Below, one piece after another: positions 8,368 through 14,369 of a stretch of 14,369 bases of DNA (positions within the stretch are counted from its first letter, which is position 1; every line of letters starts with the position of its first letter). A program made the position numbers and the translations under genes. Below the pieces are notes generated by a model that had not been told where the DNA came from, searched no databases, and saw only the letters and a program-made list of their open reading frames with translations. Source of the DNA: Dictyocoela muelleri. Lineage: Eukaryota; Microsporidia. The stretch covers positions 1 to 14,369 of the forward strand of contig SDVU01000365.1 in assembly GCA_016256075.1 (NCBI GenBank). The letters are read 5' to 3'.

Positions 8368-8373
8368 CCCCCT
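8368..8373 (+). promoter_or_regulatory. CCC start-site motif of the IS1595 transposase
   Basis: CCCCCT immediately precedes the ATG at 8374, giving AACCCCCTATGGACGA. This is the same context as the BIR gene start (TAGCCCTATGGATGA) and fits the microsporidian CCC-like start signal. Functional meaning is inferred. Confidence 0.45.
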
Positions 8374-9170
8374 ATGGACGACAGAGAAATGTAAAGACAA
8401 ATAATAAGAGCCGATGAATCTGAACTGTTAGATATGCTCTTTAGGTGGAAACTTATACCTAATGAACAGTATTGTCTCTTTTGTAAAGAATCAATGAAGA
8501 TAAAAAAAAGTTGTAGACACGCAGACAAGTTCGAATGGCGCTGTATGAATTATAACTGTCAAAAATATCAAACCACATTGAACATAAAACAAAATTCTTT
8601 CTTTTCAAGTTTTAAGGTTGATATATCAATAATATTAGAGGTGATATATTATATATCAAAAGGACTTCAGAACTTTGAAATAATGCACGTGTCTATAGTA
8701 AAAAGGGATACACTTTTAAGGATTAGAGCACTTATTAACAATAGAATAAAGTTATTTTTCGACTCTAATCCTATAAGACTAGAAGGTCCAGGTTGTATTG
8801 TTCAGGTAGATGAGACAAAATTGAACTTTAATGTGAAAAACCACAGGGGAAGGTCAATCACTGCATGCTGGGCTTTATGTATTGTTGATACTAGCTATAG
8901 ACCAGCGTTGGGCTTTTGTACAATTGTCGAAGACAGATCAGCAAATATTTTATTAGATATAATTTCACGTGTCGTTGTACCAGGCAGTATTATATGCACC
9001 GACGAATGGTCAGCATACAAGGCATTAGGAACATCACTCAGTTATGAACATAGAACTGTTTGCCACAAATATAATTTTGTCAATCCTTATGATGGTACAC
9101 ATACTCAGCATGATAGTCGTATAATAATAGAATAAAATTGAAAATTAAAGCCTGGGAATGACTGCCTATT
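8374..9170 (+). pseudogene. IS1595/ISXO2-like transposase, recently broken
   Basis: The likely native start is the ATG at 8374 (MDDREM), in frame with the long frame but cut off by a TAA at 8392; the open part then runs from about 8395, first ATG 8434, to 9135. In residues counted from 8434: a zinc ribbon C14/C17/C37/C42, first catalytic Asp D126 in QVDETKLNFNV with HRGRS after it, second Asp D190 in CTDEWSAYKAL, and VCHKYNFVNP then HTQ at 223-225. The family normally continues HTQxxES; here a one-base loss falls at the expected catalytic Glu, and the adjacent frame resumes as SYNNRIKLKIKAW (about 9120-9160). A stop follows soon after. The protein is a DDE cut-and-paste transposase of the Merlin/IS1595 type. 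The mostly open frame implies a young copy, much younger than the one at 2205-3026. Confidence 0.86.
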
Positions 9171-9288
9171 AAACAGGAAACTTATTATTTATAGATTTTA
9201 TGTTTAGAGAGCGATTTGTGATTGATAAATTTATTTCATTTATTAATTGAAAGCTTGTTAACCATTTTTTAATTTTCTTTTCTACGGG

Positions 9289-9452
9289 ACGCCAGGCCGG
9301 CCTGATCTTAAAACACGCGCCAAGCCGATCTGATCTTAAAACAGGCGCCAATCCGACATGATCTTAAAACAGGCGCCAAGCCGACCTGATTTAAAAACAG
9401 GCGCCAAGCCGACATGATCTTAAAACAGGCGCCAAGCCGACCTGATCAAAAG
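9289..9452. repeat. 28-bp GC-rich minisatellite, about 6 units
   Basis: Units start at 9289, 9317, 9345, 9373, 9401 and 9429 (last one partial). The consensus is GCGCCAAGCCGACCTGAT followed by CTTAAAACAG. Units differ at a few positions; CCGACCTG alternates with CCGACATG. Each unit junction creates the palindrome GGCGCC. The part CCGACCTGATC is the inverted repeat of the IS1595 left end, so the array is a serial amplification of the element's right end. Confidence 0.93.
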
Positions 9453-9730
9453 AATTTTTTTTCAACACGACAAAAAAAACTCTGAAAAAACGACTTTGTC
9501 CTTTTAAAAAGTTGCCGAATATAATAATACAAGGAGGTGAATATAATAATGCGAAAGACTGTATTCATATTTTGCAACGACAATAATGCTGAAGCCACGA
9601 ATTATAAAAATTTGAATGTTCAAAAATAGAAAAATATGTATTTCTTTGAAATTATAAATGCCGATTTTATAAAAAATATAGTTACATTGTGCATTAATTT
9701 TTTTTTGTCAAGACTTTATTTTTATAAGAG
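9453..9730. other. Spacer without recognised feature
   Basis: AT-rich DNA between two minisatellites. It has no open frame or transposase motif. ACAAGGAGGTGAATATAATA near 9530 looks like a bacterial ribosome site but has no frame behind it. Confidence 0.5.
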
Positions 9731-9908
9731 ATTATTAAATTGATTGCAATATTATTAAATTGATTGCAATATTATTAAATTGATTGCAATATTATTAAAT
9801 TGATAGCAATATTATTAAATTGATTGCAATATTATTAAATTGGTTGCAATATTATTAAATTGATTGCAACGATTATTAAATTAATTGCAACGATTATTAT
9901 ATTGATAG
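9731..9908. repeat. 20-bp AT-rich minisatellite, about 9 units
   Basis: The unit is ATTATTAAATTGATTGCAAT, repeated in strict 20-bp register from 9731 to 9850, with single changes (GATAGC at 9801-9806, GGTTGC at 9842-9846). The last units gain a G (CAACG) and become 21 bp. Near identity of the units implies recent slippage or conversion. An AT-only palindromic tail (ATATATATTGATATAT) follows to about 9980. Confidence 0.95.
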
Positions 9909-10012
9909 AGAAACCCTATATATCAACAATATATATATTGATATATTTATTATTGATGTTATATTTATTATTAATATATTAAGAGAAAAAAATTGAAAAT
10001 ACGTTGTAAAGT

Positions 10013-10072
10013 GAATTCGAAACCGGTCGCGCCTCCTACACAGTTGCGCGCTATGTGCGCGACATTAAATAT
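10013..10072 (-). repeat. tRNA-like GC-rich sequence
   Basis: On the minus strand it reads GTCGCGCACATAGCGCGC and later GGCGCGACCGGTTTCGAATTC, which resembles a tRNA D-arm followed by a B box (GGTTCGAATTC with one extra T). A similar sequence is at 14010-14067 on the plus strand (GTCGCGCACGAAGCGCGC, then GTTCGATTCCC). It is probably a tRNA-derived repeat, but it could also be part of the downstream end of the mariner element. Confidence 0.4.
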
Positions 10073-10083
10073 ACAAACTGCGC

Positions 10084-10151
10084 TTTCTTTCGATCACCAA
10101 ATTTGTTGGTAGGATGTAGAAAGACGACAATTTTCTCTTGAAATACCTAAA
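10084..10151 (+). repeat. Direct repeat DR1 flanking the MULE
   Basis: TTCTTTCGATCACCAAATTT, GTTGGTAGGATGTAGAAAGA and CTCTTGAAATACCTAAA align with 11811-11877 in the same orientation, with about six differences and one indel by my count. On the minus strand the segment reads in part as a Tc1/mariner transposase piece (RLSTSYQQI). Confidence 0.88.
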
Positions 10152-10300
10152 GGCTTGTTTACTTTTCGCAAAAATGCATTTTACCCGAAAAAAAGGGTGA
10201 TCAAAAAATTTAATAAAATACCTTTAAATGATGTTAGAAAAAATCCGGAAATTTTTATTATGTTAAAACTAAAAGAGAGAAAAATGCAGTGATTTTAAAT

Positions 10301-11575
10301 AATTATTATTACCATTAGAGAGAACAACAAGTGACTATAACGATTTGGAGGTGTAGTAATAGATTATGTAAATCTAAATTAAAAACAGAAGGTGAAATTC
10401 TGTTAAATGAAGATCAAATAATTCATGATTGCTGGCCGCTCTCACCAACAGAAGTAAAAAGAATATTGGGGATAACTAAAATCGGGAAACTTGCTAAAAC
10501 AACTTATTTGAATAATAAGCAAATTATATCTGATGTTTTTAGGGATTTGGATATGTCTGAAGTCGCGGCATTTAGTAAAAATAATTCAATAAATAAAATT
10601 ATAAATAATATTCGGGATAAACAAATAAAAAGCTATGATTAAACAGATGTTATTCCAAGTGAATTGAAAAAAAACCATATCAGGTGGATGTTTCATTCAA
10701 TACGACAGTGGTTTTAATGACAATGAGAGAATTTTAATATTTATAATTTCAGAAAAAGTCAATATTCTTAGAAAATCAGATATTTGGTTGGCCGATGGGA
10801 CGTTTAAAATACGCCAAAAGGTTTTTATCAAATATATATTATTTATGCTAAGGTTATTGAAATTTTTTTCCCTTTCTTATTTGCTTTCTTACCAAACAAA
10901 AATGAAAAGACTTATTTGAAACTTTTTAAACAAATCGAAATAAAAATGCAAGAAAAACAACCTAAATATATAATCAGGGATTTTGAAAAGGCTCCGATGT
11001 CTGAATTCATTAAGATTTTTAAAAATACAAAAATTTACAATTGCTATTTCCATTTTACACAAATTATTTGGAGGTTTGTTAAGAAAAATGGATTAGTCAA
11101 TAAATATAAGTCTAATAATGAATTCAGGAATTATGTAAAAATGATATTATCTATAGCATTTGTTCCCAAAGATAAACAACTTCAAGAATATGATAGATTA
11201 AAAATGTATTACTTGGATAAATTTAAAGAAAAACCAGAAATTGATTTTTTAATTTATTTCGAAAATAATTTTTTAAAAAAAAATCGAAATGCAATTGGCG
11301 AATGGGGTTGCTGTGAAAGAGTATTAAAAGAGATCATATTAACAACTAATTTATGTGAAGGATTTAATAGGTCTCTTAATTCACTATTAGTCGGCCATCA
11401 TCCATCATTATCTAAAATAATCATTATTTTACGAACACAGGATCATTTGCAAGATAAGAAAATAAGTGAGTCTATTACATTGCAAACCGGCACTAACACT
11501 AAAACAAAAAGAAAATATATGGCATTGAAAAGAATAATTGAAAGATATGATGAATATTTTGATATTTTTTTTTAA
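10301..11575 (+). pseudogene. MULE transposase pseudogene with FLYWCH zinc finger
   Basis: The N-terminal part reads NYYYH, a TAG at 10316, then REQQVTITIWRCSNRLCKSK, a FLYWCH-type zinc finger, followed by IIHDCWPLSPTEVKRI. Around 10660-10820, in shifted frames, come SGGCFIQYDSGFNDN and RKSDIWLADGTFKIRQKVF; the Asp of DGTFK (10795-10797) is the first catalytic residue. From 10916 one long frame gives IIRDFEKAPM (second Asp, codon 10979-10981), CYFHFTQIIWRFVKKNG, and NLCEGFNRSLN (Glu codon 11357-11359). The frame ends at a TAA just after 11575. The order is that of MULE (PF10551) transposases, which cut and paste DNA. At least three frame changes and two stops disable it. Both zinc finger and all three catalytic residues remain readable, so decay is moderate. 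Confidence 0.86.
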
Positions 11576-11757
11576 AAAGCAGTGATTATGGTTTATGATT
11601 TAAGATTTAAATAAAATTTAAGTTAATTAATTTATGTTTTAAATTGTAATTTATAAAATTCAAAAAAAATATTTTTTTTGCTGTTAGCAGAAGTAAATTT
11701 TAAAAAAAAATTTACCATGCCTTATTTTCGGGTGAAAATGACTTTTTTGTCGAAATC

Positions 11758-11802
11758 TCGTTTTGGGTGAATTGGTCCTTCGGTCCAACCCGCCCGAAAC
11801 GA
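11758..11802. repeat. Hairpin in the right end of the MULE
   Basis: Arms 11758-11778 and 11782-11802 (21 nt each) pair with a few G-U or mismatched positions around a TTC loop. The core is TTGGTCCTTCGGTCCAA. The segment is absent at the corresponding place in the left end, where TTTCG joins CAAAAAT directly. Confidence 0.7.
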
Positions 11803-11810
11803 CAAAAACA

Positions 11811-11877
11811 CCTTCTTTCGATCACTAAATTTGTTGGTAGGAGGTAGAAAGACGATAATATCTCTTGAAATACCCAA
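11811..11877 (+). repeat. Direct repeat DR2 flanking the MULE
   Basis: Same-strand copy of 10084-10151. On the minus strand it continues the mariner transposase past the expected third catalytic position (KRYYR, then LSTSYQQI). It abuts the MULE end on one side and the mariner pseudogene on the other. Confidence 0.88.
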
Positions 11878-12375
11878 AATATTTTTAGATTGGATGCAGT
11901 TGAGATTAAAATGCTAGTAAGAAACAAGCTTAATATTCTTAGTATCTAATAAAGCAATTACATCACTTCTATGAAGAAACTGCAATTATACATTATCAAT
12001 ATATCATCATTGTTGTTTTTAAATGCACTGTCAATTTATTCTCAATAAAACACACGAACCTTTCGCCTTTAAAAAACCAACCTAAATCACAAAATTAATA
12101 ATACCTGATTTTTTTTATTGCCCCATACAGCTCTCATTTTTACCTACGCTGTTTTTTTTTATTTTTACGGCTTTAGTATTTTTAGGCGAATATTCATAAT
12201 TTCTAGATCGATTTAGATTTATTACGGTCTCATCCAAAAAACTAAATTTTCATTGTTTATGAATTCTAATTCGTTAGCATAGGTCTGCCGTGCATAAATG
12301 TTGCAAATGCTATTTATCACATCCGGGATTTTGACTAGCCTTTTTCTAGAATATTCCAATTCTTTTAAGACTCTT

Positions 12376-12535
12376 GAATCAGTCCCACTATTTTCCCCCT
12401 GATGCGACCATTCTCATTTTTTCCACTACAGGGGTCAATAATAATAACTTTTAAATTAAAATAAGAGTAAAAATAATAATAAATTTTAGATCAGTTCCGT
12501 TTTTTTCCCCTGGAAGAAAATAATTGGACTGATCC
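12376..12535. mobile_element. 160-bp MITE inside the mariner pseudogene
   Basis: The left tip GAATCAGTCCCACTATTTTC and the inverted right tip GGATCAGTCCAATTATTTTC match at 16 of 20 positions. The flanks AGACTCTT (12368-12375) and AGAATCTT (12536-12543) form an 8-bp duplication with one mismatch. Removing the element joins two consecutive mariner transposase blocks. A smaller internal palindrome (GATCAGTTCC ... GGACTGATC, 12489-12534) lies at its right end. Like the 6916 MITE it has a GRATC tip and an 8-bp duplication. Confidence 0.82.
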
Positions 12536-12793
12536 AGAATCTTGAAATAGTTGCGTGATTTTATATAATTCGCACTGCTTAAGCTCTTCTGATAATTCAG
12601 ATTGTGTGTATGATGCATCACGAAATAAAATTTGCGCCAGTTTTTACATAACATCGGGATATCCTTCTGCCCTGCGCCGCCTTTTAATACTCACTATTTC
12701 TTCATCATTTTTTCTTATACTAATTTTATAAATTTATCCGTAGGTCGTTTGTAATGAAAGATATCTTAACTAGCAACATCTTTCTACGGTGAG

Positions 12794-13344
12794 GGGCCGG
12801 GAGTACAACTTCCCACGAGTACAACTAAAAAATTAAAAAATTTCCCTTCAGAAATTAATGATTTGATCTGGATCCGAAGACTAAAAGTACATTATTGCAT
12901 TTTATTAATGGTTTAAATTCTCATTTTTGAAGAATTCTATGTAGAGGTTGAACAAATAATTCCGCAGGGAGACTGCAAATTAGAATAAATAAGTCTATCA
13001 AGAAAACACACCCTATTTTCTACGAAATTACTAATAAACTGAGAGATTTACTACTCTCGAGCTGTTTAGAATATCAATGAGTAATAGGGTGGTCGAGGTG
13101 AAGTAAATTAAAAAAGCTATATGTCGAACAGAATTGAAGAATTTATAAGCTTATAATTCTATACTAAAATCGGTTGATATATTTAAAATAACTCTTAAGT
13201 GACCACCCGTTTGCTATAAAATTCAATATTTGACATGAATTTAGTTATTAAAAAAAAACTAATAATTTTAGGTTTGTTGTATTTTTTGCAATTTTTAGTT
13301 TTAATTTTTTAAGTTGTACTCGTGGGAAGTTGTACTGCTGGCCC
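12794..13344. mobile_element. 551-bp nonautonomous inverted-repeat element
   Basis: The left end GGGCCGGGAGTACAACTTCC continues as CACGAGTACAACTAAAAAAT, and the right end is its inverted copy (GGGCCAGCAGTACAACTTCC, then CACGAGTACAACTTAAAAAA on the minus strand). The inverted repeat is about 45 bp with few differences. Within each end GAGTACAACT occurs twice, 16 bp apart. The interior shows no open frame. No target duplication was evident. It sits just beyond the N-terminal end of the mariner pseudogene. Confidence 0.82.
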
Positions 13345-13498
13345 ATAACCATTTCTCACATATACCCCGGTTAAGACCTTTTCTTATATTTTTTATAATA
13401 TCGGTTGAAATCGATTTTATTTTTTTCGTTACTTGATGTCAATATGTGTATTTGAATTTTAGGTTGATTTGTGTCTTTGATTATGGGGTATTTTTTTT

Positions 13499-13597
13499 AT
13501 TATTTAATTAATAATTTTTTATATTAATTAATAATTTTAAATATATTAATTAATCATTTTAAATATATTAATTAATAATTTTAAATATATTAATTCT
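13499..13597. repeat. 22-bp AT-only tandem repeat, about 4.5 units
   Basis: The unit is ATTAATTAATAATTTTAAAT plus AT, itself largely palindromic (TTAATTAA). One unit has an A-to-C change (AATCATT). It directly abuts the TA at the left end of the inverted-repeat element at 13600. Confidence 0.9.
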
Positions 13598-13599
13598 TA

Positions 13600-14002
13600 C
13601 AGTCCGTATCGGTTATAGTCCGCTGCGATTCCACGATGAATTCGAATTTTTTTTATAAAATTATAAAAAATTTGTCGAAATTATAAAAATTAAATAGAAT
13701 TTAACAAAAAATAAATTTTATAATATTTAGAAAAAATTTGTATTTGTATTTCGTGTACTTTTAAAATTACATTAAACGGATTGTAATCTGTTTTTATTAT
13801 TTTCTAATATTTTTAAATTTTTAATGTATTTTTGAAAAGCCAAAAAAATCAAATAAATTATTTTTTCTGAAAATTATTTATTTTATTTTTTTATAGCTCC
13901 TAGTTAATTTTAATAATTTCGACAAATTAACCGTAATTTTATAAAAAAAATTTGGAACCAATATGGCGTGGAATTGCCACAGACTAATACCGCGGCGGAC
14001 TG
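13600..14002. mobile_element. 403-bp MITE, probably Tc1/mariner type
   Basis: The ends CAGTCCG ... CGGACTG extend into imperfect inverted repeats of about 100 bp. Shared blocks on both sides are TAGTC, ATTCCACG, ATTTTTTTTATAAAATTA, AATTTGTCGAAATTAT and AAAATTAA. The left tip is preceded by TA; the right tip is followed by TG where TA is expected. CAGTCC tips at a TA fit a Tc1/mariner MITE with one mutated flank. The interior is AT-rich without coding potential. Confidence 0.75.
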
Positions 14003-14009
14003 TGACATT

Positions 14010-14067
14010 AATTAAAGTCGCGCACGAAGCGCGCGTCTTGCGAAAAGCGACCCTGTTCGATTCCCAG
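14010..14067 (+). pseudogene. Degenerate tRNA-like sequence
   Basis: The sequence contains GTCGCGCACGAAGCGCGCG, then CTTGCGAAAAGCGACC and the good B box GTTCGATTCCC, in the order of a tRNA D-arm, anticodon arm and T-arm. The T stem has lost pairing and the acceptor is not recognisable. A long T-rich run follows from about 14072. It is related to the sequence at 10013-10072 on the other strand, so a tRNA-derived repeat family is likely. Confidence 0.45.
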
Positions 14068-14143
14068 AAATGCATTTTTTTTTTAATTTTTTTTTAATTT
14101 TTTTAATTTTTTTTTGTTTTTTTGTTTTTTTGTTTTTTTTTTT

Positions 14144-14189
<46 letters not shown>

Positions 14190-14240
14190 TTTAATTTAGT
14201 TCTTAATTTTTATTTTATTTTTTTTTTTAAATTCAGTTTA
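14068..14240. repeat. T-rich low-complexity tract
   Basis: Runs of T broken by AA and G, with an uninterrupted T stretch of about 40 near 14146-14184. It could be the tail of a retroposed sequence on the minus strand or slippage-prone DNA; an assembly artefact in its length is also possible. Confidence 0.9.
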
Positions 14241-14369
14241 AATAAAACAGTAATGATGTTTTTAGATTATTTTTTTGTGAACATGTATTTTCGATCGTGT
14301 AGCTCGCAACTTGCGCATTGCCTCTTTTTTGTTTTTTAAAGTTATTGATTTTTAAAATTAATATTTTTT

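Larger units (their letters stand above)
8292..9447 (+). mobile_element. IS1595/Merlin transposon copy
   Basis: The left tip GGATCAGGTCGGTTT (8292-8306) has a matching inverted right tip AAGCCGACCTGATC (9434-9447), 13 of 14 bases. The element carries the ISXO2-like transposase at 8374. The right tip lies in the last unit of a 28-bp tandem array (9289-9452) in which every unit carries a version of the same inverted-repeat sequence. No matching target duplication was found: CAAGTTTT on the left, AAAAGAAT on the right. The right boundary is thus either eroded or altered by the array expansion. Confidence 0.72.
10152..11810 (+). mobile_element. MULE (Mutator-like) transposon
   Basis: It carries a broken FLYWCH-MULE transposase (10301-11575). 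The ends are imperfect inverted repeats: CAAAAATGCATTTTACCCG then AAAA around 10169-10191, versus CAAAAAAGTCATTTTCACCC then GAAAA reading inward from about 11750. The outer part is GCTTGTTTACTTTTCG at the left and GTGTTTTTGTCGTTTCG at the right. The right end has about 44 extra bases forming a hairpin (11758-11802). Immediately outside both ends are ~67-bp direct repeats derived from a mariner gene, far longer than the 8-11 bp duplication normal for MULEs. Confidence 0.78.
11811..12726 (-). pseudogene. Tc1/mariner-like (IS630) transposase pseudogene
   Basis: Read on the minus strand from about 12726, pieces give IRKNDEEIVSIKRRRRAEGY, ILFRDASYTQSELSEELKQC (helix-turn-helix region), then beyond a MITE (12376-12535) RVLKELEYSRKRLVKIPDVI, LDETVINLNRSRNYEYSPKN (first catalytic Asp, codon at 12232-12234), NTKAVKI, KSGIINF, a DNV motif (second Asp, codon at 11995-11997) and SDVIALLDTKNIKLV. 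The order and motifs are those of Tc1/mariner DDE_3 transposases. The third catalytic region (NPxE/D) is garbled near 11880-11900. Many frameshifts and stops are present. The coding segment is cut at 11811 by the MULE; a copy of its last 67 bp lies on the far side at 10084-10151. Its decay looks greater than that of the MULE, as expected if it is the older host of the insertion. Confidence 0.82.

Noticed and set aside
9169-9351. Minus-strand 60-codon frame
   Set aside because: Its start is a translation of the 28-bp minisatellite (repeated R-L-G-A-C-F-like residues); the rest has no support.
8292-9447. Bacterial insertion sequence or contamination
   Set aside because: The IS1595-type protein is also the eukaryotic Merlin type, the flanks are AT-rich eukaryotic repeats, and it sits next to other eukaryotic transposons.
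9289-9452. CRISPR-like array of 28-bp repeats
   Set aside because: The units are directly abutting with no spacers, the host is eukaryotic, and the repeats derive from a transposon end.
9530-9552. Ribosome-binding-site-like AGGAGGTGA
   Set aside because: The ATG that follows opens no meaningful frame and the context is eukaryotic.
11712-11927. Minus-strand 71-codon frame
   Set aside because: It crosses from mariner remnants through the direct repeat into the MULE end; the reading frame is accidental.
12451-12654. Minus-strand 67-codon frame
   Set aside because: It runs from the mariner pseudogene in the wrong frame into the 160-bp MITE.
13878-14075. Minus-strand 65-codon frame
   Set aside because: It spans a MITE end and the tRNA-like sequence; no protein similarity was recognised.
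1-14369. Retrovirus, LTR or Polinton-type element
   Set aside because: No reverse transcriptase, integrase, capsid or long terminal direct repeat was recognised; the ~67-bp direct repeats at 10084 and 11811 are mariner coding fragments.

Overview
The window is very AT-rich eukaryotic DNA with one apparently intact host-type gene, a single-exon BIR (survivin/Bir1-like) gene on the minus strand at 4337-4969. Almost everything else is decayed DNA transposons, short nonautonomous inverted-repeat elements and simple repeats. A large-genome, AT-rich microsporidian is my best guess. The reasons are an intronless Bir1-like gene with a CCC block right before its ATG, an IS1595/ISXO2-like (Merlin) transposase gene with the same start context, and the character of the transposases. 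An AT-rich invertebrate such as a cnidarian or aphid is not excluded, since these transposon families and the tRNA-like repeats also occur in animals.

Layout. 1-1500: a tRNA-like fossil, a 976-bp element with about 80-bp terminal inverted repeats (353-1328) and a hAT-like end. 1526-3417: an unusual element in which a dead IS1595-like transposase (minus strand) lies between long palindromes (1536-1846, 1856-2165, 3149-3348). 3420-4336: no gene recognised. 4337-4969: the BIR gene, with a 2 x ~70 bp tandem duplication upstream. 5180-6390: no protein gene, only a possible tRNA-derived fragment. 6399-8259: a full-length but dead hAT element with terminal inverted repeats and a near-perfect 8-bp target duplication, itself hit by a 126-bp MITE (6916-7041). 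8292-9447: an IS1595/Merlin copy whose left end folds into a GC-rich hairpin and whose right end is amplified into a 28-bp minisatellite. 9731-9908: a 20-bp minisatellite. 10084-12726: a Tc1/mariner-like transposase pseudogene (minus strand) split by a MULE (10152-11810) and by a 160-bp MITE (12376-12535). The MULE is flanked by two ~67-bp direct copies of the same mariner coding segment. 12794-13344 and 13600-14002: two more nonautonomous inverted-repeat elements. The end of the window is T-rich.

Together the pieces read as an insertion graveyard. At least five transposase lineages are present: IS1595/Merlin twice, hAT, FLYWCH-MULE and Tc1/mariner. Two MITEs share GGATC-type tips and 8-bp target duplications, which fits mobilisation by the IS1595/Merlin machinery in the same window. 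All family calls come from reading translated motifs by eye; no database search was run.
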